Source: Atherinomorus stipes (Eukaryota > Chordata > Actinopteri > Atheriniformes > Atherinidae). From it: a stretch of DNA of 64,000 bases. A program made the translations under genes and the position numbers. Under the pieces are notes generated by a model, which was not told the origin of the DNA, searched no databases, and worked only from the letters and a program-made list of their open reading frames with translations. The stretch is from assembly GCA_023101725.1 (NCBI GenBank), contig JALJCO010001448.1, forward strand, positions 681,001 to 745,000, in the 5' to 3' direction. Shown here piece after piece: positions 10,975 through 22,420 of the stretch (the stretch's first letter is position 1; each line of letters begins with the position of its first letter).

Positions 10975-11875
10975 CAATGAGCGTAGATTTTTTTTCTTTT
11001 CAGTATGGATCATCCATGATCGAGACACATCCTGCAATGATCTTACTATAAATAAAACAATTATTCAGTAAGATGAATATACATAAATAATAAACTGCAC
11101 AACACACAGGACGGTTACTCTGTGCTAGTTCATCCCACACACACACACAGTCTGAACTAAAGCTTGGGTTTTAAGGGAAAAGATTAATTTCAGCAGTTAT
11201 TTTTCACCCTGCAGGGAGTCAAACACACTCAGCAATCACATCCTGTGCATGTGTGTGTGTGTTTATACCTACAAATCCAGCCACACCCTTACTCTACCAG
11301 AGAACATCAGTAAACACACCCCTGTCTGTCCTTGTCTGCAGTCTCTCTGCCAGCCTACACGAACAGATGCCTCTAAAGCAGGGTTCTAGTTTCGTCTGGT
11401 CATCCTTACACATTCATTATTCACCTAATTCAGAAATTCTTCCTTTTTATGCAGAGATGTGGAAGAATGGCAGACAAAACATGATGAGGTTCTGATATTT
11501 TGCTCTCAAAAGAATCTAAAGTCACTGATACGCAAGAATCGTGAGAAATTCAGTATTGTGTTGAAGTCTTTGGGCGCCTCTCATCTCTTTATGGGAAACA
11601 GCTGCAGCATTTTCCTGAAACATGTACAAACGTATAAATGTAAATATGAGACAAAAACACCAGATCCTGTTCATGTGCTGTCCTGACTCCCGTTCCTTTG
11701 TCCTCCCCTTTGTCTGGTTTCTGCAAACCATGCTGCGGTTTTCAGCTAACGCCTCTTTGGGAATCATCTTGTTGCTGATAAAGTCTTATTTTCTGTCCGT
11801 CATGATAACCGGAGCAAACTGTGCCTGCAGGAGTCCTGATGGCCCCACCACAACGTGTCTTTGGTTTGTTTTCAG
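10975..11875. other. No recognised feature
   Basis: Includes short CA/GT runs (11141-11152, 11247-11262) and a T run near 10989. No protein-like ORF is seen. The last 100 bases would be intron if the exon-like ORF at 11876 is real. Confidence 0.4.
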
Positions 11876-12055
11876 ATGCTGGAGAGGATTAACGATGAGC
11901 TCCACCTGGGCCAGGTGTGCTCTGGGATTTACGATCTTCCCCAGTCTGCAGTCTGGGTGCCCCCCTGGGTGGATCGGGAGATCACCTTACCTTTTACTGC
12001 TCCAGCACAGGAGCTAAAGCGGTGGTCAAGGGGCTGTTTAATTGGTTTAAATTGA
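11876..12055 (+). CDS. Candidate exon of an unrecognised gene
   Basis: A pyrimidine-rich stretch ending TTTGGTTTGTTTTCAG (acceptor AG at 11874-11875) is followed by an open frame starting MLERINDELHLGQVC and continuing through IYDLPQSAVWVPPWVDREI to a stop at 12055. The composition looks protein-like: amphipathic start, aromatic and proline residues in a compact WVPPW block, little low-complexity sequence. That contrasts with the repeat-derived ORFs around it. It could be a terminal exon, or it could end earlier at a donor such as CCAG|GTGTGC (about 11914). I do not recognise the protein and see no neighbouring exon, so this may also be chance or a pseudogene fragment. The ATG need not be an initiation codon. 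Confidence 0.35.
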   Translation: MLERINDELHLGQVCSGIYDLPQSAVWVPPWVDREITLPFTAPAQELKRWSRGCLIGLN

Positions 12056-12118
12056 CATTAAAACCCTTTAAATGCCAATTTGATAACCAGTTGTCACTAT
12101 CTTAATTAAAAATTATAC

Positions 12119-12424
12119 TAGGGGTGAGAAAAAATATAGATATACACTTAAATATCATGATATTTTCATATGCCGATATCATATAGATATTTAAATACGC
12201 CATATCGATCTATTTTACAAACGAAATCTCACAAGATTTCTATGTTTTGTTACGAAAAACTGCGAACTTTAATGGAATCTCGCAGGATTTCGTGACAGAA
12301 CGATAAAATCTCACGAGAATGTGTTAGTAAAATAGATTGATACCACGTTTTCAAATATCAATATGATACTGGCATATATAAATATTGTGATATTTCAGTG
12401 TATTGATATTTCTTCCCACCCCTA
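12119..12424. mobile_element. 306-bp hAT-like MITE, family E copy 1
   Basis: Ends TAGGGGTGAGAAAAAATATA and, inverted, TAGGGGTGGGAAGAAATATC. It is flanked by AATTATAC and AATAATAC, an 8-bp TSD with one mismatch. The interior is partly self-complementary (AAATCTCRCAAGATTTC motifs). A second, internally amplified copy lies at 26439. Confidence 0.9.
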
Positions 12425-12432
12425 AATAATAC

Positions 12433-14095
12433 AGATAAAATTGGTACTTTCCATACAATATATGTTTGAGAGCTGGAGGAATTTTTTTTTATTAGTGTAC
12501 AAAATATTAGTTAAATTAAAAAAAAAAAAATTTCAATAAGATTTAAACTACATAACATTTATATGAAAAATGACTCATTTTGCAGGTTTTAATTTTCATA
12601 AAAAGGACTGATATGAAGTGAATCATCATCAGGAGTAAAGTGGAATAAAAGTATGAACTCATGATTTTAAAGTGGTTTTTGGGAAAGGACTTTTTAGTCC
12701 TGTTATAAACGTGTGACCACATTAATCACAGTCATGGATGTGAGTGTGTTCGAGAGCGGATTACAATAATTTCCTTTACTAGTACAGTATACCCCCCTCC
12801 GCCCGATTATGTCTTGCCCTTCCTCTGTCCCTCATGAATAAAAGTCGAGTTCCACCACTGCTCTAATAAACACTATCTTGTCTCCGCTTCCAAGCACCCA
12901 TTCAAACTTTACACTATCAACTTCAATTATGTTGTTTTTGTAAATAAAGTTATTTTCTCAGACTCCCAACCAAGCTCATCTCCTCTTTTTGATGCAGTTT
13001 TGAACCAGGTTGTAGCAGAGTGTCAAAAGCTCCAGAGGCAGCTCCATGCTATTACCATATGCCATCCAGTGAGTGTGCACGCTCTAACCTGTCAGCATAG
13101 TAGCCAAAAATGAATGAAATGTATGTTTTTTTCCAGGATGTTGCAGCTGTGGTGCAGCTGTGGTGATGTGATAGCACGTATGAGGGCTGAACACTTCTGC
13201 TCTATTTCCACACAGGATCTAAATAGTCAAGAGCTCATCTGCATAGTCTCTGTCGGCTGATTAATTATTCCCGATATATTCCAAATATTTCACACACACA
13301 CACACCCACACACATTCACACAAAGACAAAAAAGCTGATCCACAATTCCTATCACAAATACAGTCCCACCACGGAGCTTCTGAAATTCCCAGAGGTCTTC
13401 ATTAGCTCCTCTTCACAGCGGTTCTCCGACTTCTGCAGCTGTAGAAAACGCTCCAGTCTGATTTACCAACCAGCTCCCTTCAGGCCAAGTACGCACAGTT
13501 TAATCAGGCACCACACTCTAATGACTTGGTGAGCACCGGCCCACCCCCGCCTCACTCCCCTGCTTCAGCTGGGGGAGGGAGATCCTATTTGTGCTACGAG
13601 GCAAGAACCTTGTTTGGACCAGGAATTAATGAGCATCCTGAATGATCTTACATTCAGGGGGGCTGGGATACCTCCCTCAAAAGAAACCACAAACATTCGC
13701 TGCTAACAGACCATAGACAGATCCACCGTCTCATCAGATAAAGGTTTTGGTCCAACGGTCCACACAGGCTCCAAGTTTTCTAGCATCAGTCATGTAGCGT
13801 TACACATTCCTAAGGAGGAAAGATATCTACTGGAGCTGCATGTTCTACTGGAGCTGTAGGTCAGGATACTGAACAGTCGTCCATATAAGCCAATTATGCA
13901 AGACCCAGGTTCTTCATGTTTAGTGAACACTGTCCACAATGTGTCAGCAAATGCAGCCTATATGTACATGTTTATGTTTGTATTTCACCTCAAGCTCATC
14001 CCGTGTCCTACAGTGAGAGGAGTGGACTACAGCACAAAGCATTGTGGGTAAACACAACTTAACCGCATGTGTAGGACGATCTTCCCGTTATTTGG
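12433..14095. other. No recognised feature apart from a CA repeat
   Basis: About 1.6 kb with few ORFs and no detected termini. It is less repeat-like than its surroundings, so it is a reasonable place to test for conserved non-coding sequence, but nothing in the bases themselves proves function. Confidence 0.4.
13291..13321. repeat. (CA)n microsatellite
   Basis: Short CA tract with CCC and TT interruptions. Confidence 0.85.
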
Positions 14096-14750
14096 GCACT
14101 TCCTCTTCCGGGCCATGTTAACGACAGCCATTCCTGCTCTGTTATACTGTTTAAATCGGATAAACTCCAAACATACTTAATTTTTCATTCCAGACTGAAG
14201 TCATACTGGATCAAAAGCTGGATCAAAGCGATTGATTCGCCGCGGTGAAGGGCCGAACTTTATCATAAAACACACGTTTGTTTGTCGCCGGTGAGGCACG
14301 ACACCGGCACTTCACAGCATGCTAGCATTAGCCAGCTAGTGTTTACTGACGTGCTTAACATTGTGCATCTTAAAACACACAAACATCTGAAAATCGGGTC
14401 TGTACCCCCCCGTTTCCAGTGGAACAACTGGGGACTGCCAAGAAAGGAGATGCTTTAAGATGCTTGTGTGTTTTCAGCCGCACAAGGTTAGGCACGTCAT
14501 CGAGCTGGCTAATGCTAACCTGCCAACACGACTGTATAGTCTGCCGGCTACAAACAAACGAGTGTCGTTTTATTATAAAGTTCGGTCCTTCACCGCGGAG
14601 AATCCGTCGTTTTGATCCACTTCTTCCTTAGCATCACTTCAGTCTGGAATGAAAACTTGGCATTGGCGTTTATCCAATTTACAAAGTTTAACAGAGTAGT
14701 AGCTGGCGGACTACTGTTAGCAGTTTGGAACACGGAAGCGTGATAATCCC
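14096..14750. mobile_element. Long foldback element, family B copy 1
   Basis: About 650 bases fold on themselves. GAAGGGCCGAACTTTAT on the left pairs with ATAAAGTTCGGTCCTTC on the right, and AACACACAAACATCTG with AGATGCTTGTGTGTTTTC near the centre (about 14380-14475). The left terminus is shortened relative to the second copy at 17483. No transposase is visible. Confidence 0.88.
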
Positions 14751-14806
14751 CCATAACCAGGAAAAATTGGTGTGGTGGAAACAGAAACTGTCCTGCGTCA
14801 ACCAAT

Positions 14807-14995
14807 GGCACAGCTCCACTACTTCCTGAAATTAAGGTAGCTCCTTTGTTTTCTGTCTTTCATTACTGGACAAATTAATTAATCCAGGTGTGCTTGACCT
14901 CGTTAACTGGCCAGGCACACCTGGATTAATCAGTTCATCCAGTAATGAAAGGAGCTACCTTAAGTACAGGAAGTAGTGGAGTTGTGCATAGAGCC
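14807..14995. mobile_element. Palindromic MITE, family A copy 2
   Basis: The same palindrome as at 927-1135, with arms CTCCACTACTTCCTGAA and CCAGGTGTGCTTGACC pairing with their complements. It lies 56 bases after the end of foldback family B. Confidence 0.9.
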
Positions 14996-14998
14996 TAT

Positions 14999-16152
14999 AG
15001 GGAGCCAAAGTCACGCCCATCTACTTCTGGGCCATGGGACCTTAGAAACGAAAAAATATGAATGGGGCGAAAATAATTATCTTCTGGTCCCAGTCGTTCT
15101 CTGTCCTGGATTATTTTGGAAAAAATTTTGTGCAAAGAAATAAAAAATGGATAAGATTTGAGTTTATTTCATGTTTTGCTTTGTGGACTGCAGCTCTTGT
15201 CACGAGCGATATGCATCTCCAGCTGCACGAGGTTAGCCTGGCACACCAGCCTGACCAACGCCATGTATGAGATACACGGCATGTCAGTCTGTGTTCCCTA
15301 CATTAGGAAGTGATTTCCACTCCGGTAAAGAATTGATCGGACCAATTACAGCGCGGGAGGCGGGACTTTACAACACGTCTTTTTCAGCGACTCAGTTCTC
15401 TAACCATAAACGGTCAGGATGGCGGCCGCAGAGGAGCGACAGTTTAAAGATGCCCTTTCTGATGAGCTGTGCATGTCACTGTAAAATAAAAAGAGTAAAA
15501 ACTGCAACAGCTTGCTTCTTTGAAGGCTTTCCTCTTACAAAAAGACGTTGGCGTCACTTCTGTGTCTCTCTGATTGGTTTTCTCCGGTTCACGTTCCTCC
15601 TGTTAGTCCCGCCTCTTGTCTCCTGTTGGAAATCAGTCTCCAACAGCGGGAACCCAGACTGACTTGTCGTGTATCTCATACATGGCGATAGTCAGGGCTG
15701 GTGTACCAGGCTAGGCCAAGGTATGTTAGCATGGTGATTTTACTCCGGCATGTCACCGCTTTTTTTTTCCCCAAGGACAGGAATAGAGCATAAACAGAGG
15801 TGGAAACCATTATAAGTCAGGACATGTCGAGTGTTTCCATTAGGCTGATCGAATGATGGTCGGTTTGGTTTGTGCCAGTTGCAGCGAGCGACGTCATTAC
15901 TTGTGACGAGAACTGTTGTTGACAAAGCAGCTTCAGGTAAAACCTGAAATAATCAAAGTTCTTTGCAGTATTTTATTTTTTCATTGCCCAATTTAAAAAA
16001 AAAATTTTAATCCACAACCAACGTCTGGAATCCAGGGCAGAAATCGACTGGAACCAGAAGATAATTATTTTCTCCCCTTTGACTTCTATTCATGTTTTTT
16101 TGTTTCTAAGGTGCCATGGGGCTCACTGGAAGAGGCGTGACTTCTGCTTCCC
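14999..16152. mobile_element. Element with 150-bp inverted repeats, family C
   Basis: Bases 15000-15150 are repeated inverted at about 15965-16152. Shared blocks are AGAAGATAATTATTTTC and, with one mismatch, CCATGGGACCTTAGAAAC. The unit is about 1.15 kb and holds another foldback at 15234-15714. No transposase is recognisable. Confidence 0.82.
15234..15714. mobile_element. Foldback element nested in family C
   Basis: Left end AGCCTGGCACACCAGCCTGA and right end, inverted, AGCCTGGTACACCAGCCCTG. Arms of about 130 bases also share GCCATGTATGAGATACACG. The 131-codon ORF that crosses it (15267-15662) is a by-product with no domain. Confidence 0.85.
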
Positions 16153-17245
16153 ATAAAGGAAGAAGTTTTCTTCTTCGTTGGTTGCCTTTTGCTCTCCTTC
16201 AGAAAGACTTGATGAAGGGTCCTCTAGTAAGAACGGGAATACAGTATCCAACGGCCTGGTCTCTTTAAATGCAGAGTGAAAACAAACGGCCCAAAAGACT
16301 GTTGTACTCCCCAACTGCACCAAGACCCCGATCGTACTGAGTCTAGCGGACTGTTAAGTATAAATGCATCCTACAAGTACCTCGATCTGATTTTGTTGTG
16401 AATAGTGCCGTATAAATAAAGCTGAACAGAATCACAAGCTGACAGTTAACAAGACAGTTGCTATGAACACATCAGACACATTAACTATTCAGTTTTACAC
16501 TAGTTTGATGGCTTAAAACCAACACCATGAATGAATGAGTGGAACAGAGAGATGAAAACGAAACATCCCACTTCTGGAATGAAGTCACATGAAAGACAGA
16601 TGTATCGAAGGGAACGTGGTGCAGCCATGTCTGGTTGAAACCAGAGTGAAGACAGTAAAGAATGTCACGGAAATGGAGAGTGATTGAGATTCTGCACCAT
16701 GACCAGGACGTCCGATGCGTGCCTCTTTGAAAAAACAGAAACATTCAGTTAAATGAGCCAGTGGTCCTGACTCTCCATTTCTCTAATCCTGGAAGTCATA
16801 TGAAGTTCAGCCATAATTCATGAATCTAGAGATGAAAATGTTGCGCAGAAAAAGAAGAGAGGGCGGCTAAATGGCATGATTTGATTACATCGTTCTGCTT
16901 GCTGCCAGTGTCTCAGCTGTCTAGCTCAATGAAAGTCACCTTGTCTCCTGGAGGTTGTAGAGATAAACGGGAGGTCGATTAGCATTACATCACTGATGTG
17001 GTTAAAGCTTCGATGTCAAATACAAACAGATAAAACAAAGACACTAAAACTTTTAGTTTACCTTCTAAAGAAAGGAGAAAGACTGACCATCTGTTTCTTC
17101 AGCTCAATATCTGATCTTAAATCAATGCTGAAGTTTCTAGACAGATTTAAAGCCTTGTTATGGGCCTTTACTGGTTTCTGTGGAACTCCTGTGATGGACT
17201 GGAAACCTGTATCATGATGACTCAGCTTCAGTCCTCCCACTGGAT
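16153..17245. other. No recognised feature apart from a retroposon tail
   Basis: Contains the short tail annotated at 16396-16430. Bases 17185-17240 (GATGGACTGG context) look like old repeat DNA, but no terminus is visible. Confidence 0.4.
16396..16430 (+). mobile_element. Retroposon 3' tail fragment
   Basis: GTATAAATAAAGCTGAACAG closely matches the tail at 22030-22055 (ACAAATAAAGCTGAACTG), so both probably derive from one retroposon family. Confidence 0.5.
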
Positions 17246-17332
17246 GGAAGGAAGGATGGATGGGTGGATGGATGGATGGATGGACGGACGGACGGACGGA
17301 CGGGCGGGCGGACGAACGGACGGACGGATGGA
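17246..17332 (+). repeat. (GGAT)n / (GGAC)n tetranucleotide array
   Basis: Blocks of GGAT units, then GGAC units, then GGGC, then GGAC and GGAT again. The Met-Asp-Gly-Trp ORF through it (17160-17372) is a repeat artefact. Confidence 0.95.
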
Positions 17333-17362
17333 TTTGTGGTTGTACAGTCAGGTATTTGTGAC

Positions 17363-17427
17363 TGACCTGTGATTGACTGGTTAGATGAGTGTTAACAAGC
17401 AGTTGAGCTGATAAAGTGGTAAGTGAG
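17363..17427. mobile_element. Tc1 family 1 terminal fragment
   Basis: TGTGATTGACTGGTTAGATG, TTAACAAGCAGTTGAG and GATAAAGTGGTAAGTGAGT match the terminal 65 bases of the Tc1 family seen at 10900-10973. The rest of the element is missing or replaced by the GGAT array. Confidence 0.8.
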
Positions 17428-17435
17428 TTTCAGAC

Positions 17436-17482
17436 TAGGGCTGCACAATATATCACAAATTTACCCCCCTCATTGCAATATA
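17436..17482 (+). mobile_element. hAT-like terminus fragment
   Basis: TAGGGCTGCACAATATATCA closely matches the left end of the complete element at 27505. The fragment runs straight into foldback family B. Confidence 0.7.
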
Positions 17483-18095
17483 GGGGATTATCACGCTTCC
17501 ATGTTCCGGTTTCCGGAACTTGAAACACTTAGACGGTCCACTTCCGGGCCAGTTCAATGTCCCTGCTCTGTTCCACTTCGTAAATTGAATAAACGCCAAC
17601 CCAACTTAAATTTTCATGGATTCCCGACTGAAGTGATACTATGGAAGAAGTGGATCAAAGCAATTTCGATAGAGTGAAGGGCCGAACTTTATAATCAAAC
17701 AATGTAGCATGTTTGTTTGTAGCTGGTGCGGCACAACACCGGCACTTAACAGCTAGCGTTAGCATTAGCAGGCTAGCGTTAGCTGACGTGCCTAACTGTG
17801 CGTCTTAAAACACACAAGCATCTGAAAATCGGGTCTGTACCCCCCCGTTTCCAGTGGAACAACTGGGGACTGCCAAGAAAGGAGACGCTTTTAGATGCTT
17901 GTGTGTTTTCAGCCGCACAAAGTTAGGCACTTCATCAAGCTGGCTAATGCTAGCCTGCTAACACCAGCTGTGTAGTCTGCCGGCTACAAACAAACGTGCT
18001 GTGTTGTTTTATTATAAAGTTCGGCCCTTCACCGTGACGAATCACTTTGATCCACTTCTTCCTTAGCATCACTTCAGTCGTGAAAACTTAAGTAT
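17483..18095. mobile_element. Long foldback element, family B copy 2
   Basis: Very similar to 14096-14750, including GGTCTGTACCCCCCCGTTTC at the centre. It has a more complete left end (GGGATTATCACGCTTCCATG) and a shortened right arm. It is followed after a few bases by half of palindromic family A. Confidence 0.88.
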
Positions 18096-18099
18096 AGTT

Positions 18100-18176
18100 G
18101 GCTGGATTAATCAATTTGTCCAGTAATGAAAGACTGGTTTACATTCAGGAAGGAGTGGAGTTGTACATATAGTCCA
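18100..18176. mobile_element. Palindromic MITE family A, half copy
   Basis: Only the second arm remains: GGATTAATCAATTTGTCCAG, then AGGAAGGAGTGGAGTTGTAC. The first arm and part of the adjacent family B arm appear deleted together. Confidence 0.75.
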
Positions 18177-18179
18177 TTA

Positions 18180-20619
18180 CTTATCCTTTTGCATATTATG
18201 GTATTGTGCATATTTGTCAAAATCAAACCTCATACAAAGTAATGTGGCAAGTGAATAACACAATTTTTTACAGCTTGAAATTGCTGAATATCCACATAGG
18301 CCTGAAAAAACATTTGGTAAAACATAAATTCAAACCACCATGAGACCAAAAACATATCTACAAAGGTTATACTCCTTTGTAAACGGTGATTTTCGGCTTG
18401 CATATGGGTTTCCCATTTACAAACATTGCCAGTTGCGTGCACATCTTATCTAAGCTGTTGCTCGGAAACCCATCTATTAGGCATACTGCTTTAAAATCAG
18501 TTTCTGTAAAAAAAAAAAAAAAAAAAGAAGTACTCATGCTCCTGACTACTTTACTGTCAATACTACACACAAATAGGAGCAGCAGCTGGCCGACATATCT
18601 GGCCTGTGTAGGTTTTAACTGGAACGTCTGTGTGAATTTCTCATGGGAAACAACATAACTGGATGGTAAAGTATGAAGTTTCAGCTGTTAAACTGGATTT
18701 AGTTTAGTTATTGAATACAAATCAAACCAATACTACATTAATATTTGACCACTTTGTTCTGAAAAAGTTGAGCCCCACAGTCAGAAAAGTTAAAAACCCT
18801 GATCTATGGTGAGATTAGGTCAGGATAAAACCTGCAGCTGAGCTCACAAGCGTGTCCTCACATGTACAAATCCCTCTAAAGTCGACCAGGTAAGGGAGGA
18901 ATTTCCACAGATTTAAAAAAAAAAAACAGCTGGCTGGATAAATGAGCAACACTGAGCGGTTATGAGAAGACAATCAACCCAGCAACACATAAGGCTACAG
19001 CTTCCTTGCTTCCCTGCCTCTGGTTTATTCTCCCCCCCAGAGGGCCTGGGTGCCTGAGAATAAATAGTCCTGACTCCAGTTTCACAACATAAACAACTTT
19101 CTGGACTTTGTGGGTTCAGTCGCAGGAATGCAGCCGGGCTGAGCGGTGGATTAGGGAGGATAGAGAGAAGAATCAAAAAGGGGGATCAGGCGTTCGTTTA
19201 TGTAACCAAGGTCAGCTAAAGACAAAACATTATCCTCCGCAGAGGCAAAAACAGTAGGAGAAAAACACCAGAGCGTGATTGAAGGAGGGAAGATATGAAA
19301 ACAATCAGACGGTGGGGAGGCCTCCGCTGGCCCGGTCAAGCTTCTGGTTTGGCACTGGGAGGAGAAACTGGGAGCAGCTCAGACACTCTAAATAGCTGCT
19401 GAAGGAGGGTGGGATGTGGTCTGGGAGGAAGTGGACTTGACAGAATCCACAATCCGCTCGGTCATTAAGATGAATGTCATCATTTTGGAATTTGAAAAAA
19501 AAAAAAAAAAACAGTAGGGATTTTTTTCTTAACTCATTTTTGCTCAGCCAGAAACCACAAGGAGAAGTTTCCTACCTGTGGAAGCTCAGGTTGTCATCTC
19601 CCGTCACTCCATGGCTCGTGGGGATTCATCCCAACCTGCCAGAAGACATGATGTCAGAGCATGAGACGTTAATGTCCACCTCTTCCTGTTCCTGTTGTCA
19701 TGTCTACCACGGACTTCTGACCTGAGTGTCCCCCATATTTGCAGTTAACATGAAGATGAGGAGGATGCTGATCTTAGTTTCAGACATTCTTGGTTCTACG
19801 TTTGCAGCTGAAGTGATGCCGCAGATTTTACCTGGACATCTTCTTCAGTTGCAAGTAGTTTGCTCCACTTTTTAATGAACCAGTGATCATTACAAAAAGG
19901 AAAATGAACAAATAAATAAAAAGAAAAAAGGCGGACACCATCTCTGTGGTCTGGTCTGGTTCAAGGCTGGCTCTTCAAGGACACTAAAGAAATCACAAAC
20001 ATTTTTCTCATCAGGAAAAGACTTCAAATAAGCTACCACATGGCAGCTTCAGTGGCATCTCAGTATTTTTATGTTTAGTGGTGGAGGAACATTCTGACAT
20101 AAAACTCCTAGAAAAAAAAAAGTCAGAGCCCATAATACCACCATTTCTATGGTTTCCAAGCTTGACCATCTTAAAATCAACATTGACCGTGTGTCTTTGG
20201 ACACAGATACTCTATAATTAAACACCAGAAACTGAAGCTTTTCCACCCTCTCTGCTCCTCGGAATAAATACATCCAGTTCCTAAATAAAACTTCTGCCCA
20301 GCAACTTCTCACAGAACTGATGACAAACTGGTTTTTACCCTCAACCCTGAACACTAACTCCTCATTTCACTTCAAAACTTAGCTGTAAATAAGAAAAGAG
20401 AAGAAAAATAAGATTTTAACAGTAGAAAGCTTCTTTGGAAGAAGTCCACAATGTGCCAGCTGCTCAAACTAACAACAGACAGACATTAAAAACAATTTGT
20501 AATCTATAAATCTGTAAAATATTTCTACGTTTCCCAGATGATTTGTAAAATCACAGCAGAGGAAATGTCCTCTGCCCTGAATATGCCTGTACAACACTTA
20601 AAGCTGCAGGTTTGGTCTC
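18180..20619. other. No recognised gene or element
   Basis: About 2.4 kb. A-runs occur at 18508-18525 and 19495-19512. Short ORFs on both strands (18230-18658, 18913-19339, 19474-19725, 20049-20354) show no domain, consistent exon context or repeat termini. It is one of the longer stretches without visible transposon ends. Confidence 0.45.
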
Positions 20620-21359
20620 TAACGCTGCGTTCAGACCAAACGAGATTTGGGTGTCAGATTCACATGCAAAGTCAATGGCCGACACACGTCCAGGAGGCAT
20701 TGAAAAGTCTGCAGCGCATACTGAGCGCTTTGGCGTTCGACGTGCCTGACGAGCATTACGCGTGTCAAATGCCAGAGTAGGAAAATCGCAGACACATTTT
20801 CTGACAGGACGGGAAATACCGAGGAGACCCTGGTATCTTCACTCCATGAAGAAAGTGGAGGATAAACTGCGATCTGTGCCCGGTCCCGGGCTTCCAAACG
20901 GCAGGTTGATGACCTGATGGAATATAATGGGCTTATGATGCTGTCCTGATGCAGAACTGCAGGTCGCTAAACTGGGCTGGATCAGACGAAAGCTGCGCCC
21001 ATCGTCAGCGCGCAGCTCCTGGAGTAATATCCTAGAGTAAATGGTAAAACCCATCAAACACAGGACACCTCTGAACAATCTGATGAATCCAGACACGGTG
21101 CAAAGATGCTAAACAATGTTGTTCTCTGGTCTTGTGGAGCACATAAAACCAAGCAGCTGCTCAGTTTCCTCCGCCATCGTACAAAGACGCAGGCAACCGG
21201 GTCCAGCACCACACTAGATGCTCTTGACGCACGTAACTCGCGTAGAGTATTTTTGTCTTTGAATGTCACCGTTTGATTTATGTGAACTAACGTCGAACTT
21301 TGGGCATCAGGTGCGTTTTTGACGGCCAAATCACCTTTGGTCTGAACACACCACCGTAA
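20620..21359. mobile_element. TIR element with GTTCAGACCAAA ends
   Basis: Left end AACGCTGCGTTCAGACCAAA and right end TTTGGTCTGAACACACC form a short inverted terminus of a family common in fish. The interior is CpG-rich with partial ORFs on both strands (20538-21407), none recognisable as a transposase. The superfamily is open. Confidence 0.7.
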
Positions 21360-21764
21360 GAGCAGAATGGGAGGCAGAGCCTCCGTTTGGATGTGAGAGG
21401 CAGACAAATGTGGCCCTAATCTGACTTTCTGCTCTCAAGTGACTCGGGTGAGATTCTTTCATGACAGCGTGAACACGCCAAGTCACATGGAATATGATAT
21501 TTTAAAGGAGTCATCACCCAGATTCATGCCCCCTACCCCTCGTTATGTCCACTACCCCTACATGCAAAGAGGAATTGGGACAGCACTACCTTCAAATTTA
21601 GGGGTAGGACTAAAAAGTAGGGCTAGTGGGTGTATTGGGACGCACCCTTGGACTGAATCACTGAGCTCTTACTTTCCATACAAACTCATGACAGTACTGG
21701 CATCATTAACTTGCATTTCCCCTCTTCTTTTTTCTCAGTGTGTGACTGTTGGTCTCTCTTTCTT
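21360..21764. other. No recognised feature
   Basis: Includes CCCCTACCCCTCGTTATG and its near complement CATAACGAGGGG-like blocks (GGGGTAGGACTAAAAAGTAG) at 21531-21622, perhaps an old foldback. A 150-codon ORF (21439-21891, +) spans this and the retroposon tail and has no domain. Confidence 0.35.
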
Positions 21765-22057
21765 GTCCTCTCCACCCAGCCAGTGGAGGCAGACAGCTGC
21801 CTTCCTGACCCGGGTTCTGCTGGAGGTTTTCCCTTCGTGTTTCTTTTCCACTGCCGCCCGCCACCATGTGCAGCTCAGAATGAAGGATTGACTAAGTTCA
21901 TATTTGTTTGCTCAACTTGACAATTATTTTTTTATAAATTAGCTTGTACTGATTGGATCACAATGAACTGGTTTAAACTGGTTACATCTTTAAAATAGCT
22001 TGAGATGATGTTACTCTGAATGGGAACTATACAAATAAAGCTGAACTGCACTAAATA
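21765..22057 (+). mobile_element. Retroposon 3' region
   Basis: CCTCTCCACCCAGCCAGTGG, CTTCCTGACCCGGGTTCTG and a tail ACTATACAAATAAAGCTGAA follow the order of a very common fish retroposon 3' region. The 5' limit is not clear. Confidence 0.6.
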
Positions 22058-22420
22058 GCAAGTTCTCTTTGTTTCATATAGGAGGGAAGAAGGGGGGTGG
22101 GGTCTATCTAATATCAGAAAGAGGATGAATAACAGAAATACTTTGAATCAAAAAGAAAAAAGAAGAAAAAATCCCTTCCCTATTTTTCTAACAAAATTAT
22201 TACATGATTTATCTTAATAAATAAGAAAATAAAAATGAAAGGGAAGGGGTATCAACAATCATAATACCATTCATTAGATAATCAGTGTTTACAGCTCCGT
22301 TTCAGATATTAAACAGCTTTAGCACAAATAAGGGTGGGACTGTTTATGCAACCATTCATGGGTGTTTATTGAAGTTCAGCTGAAATTTGTATCGAATTCA
22401 TGAAAACAACATGGACATAC

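Noticed and set aside
15267..15662. 131-codon ORF
   Set aside because: Lies wholly inside the arms and loop of a foldback element; no domain.
18367..18658. Opposed ORFs through an A run
   Set aside because: The poly-A/poly-Lys and poly-Phe stretches show they are low-complexity by-products.
21439..21891. 150-codon ORF
   Set aside because: Spans an unrelated segment and the 3' region of a retroposon; no domain and no start context.
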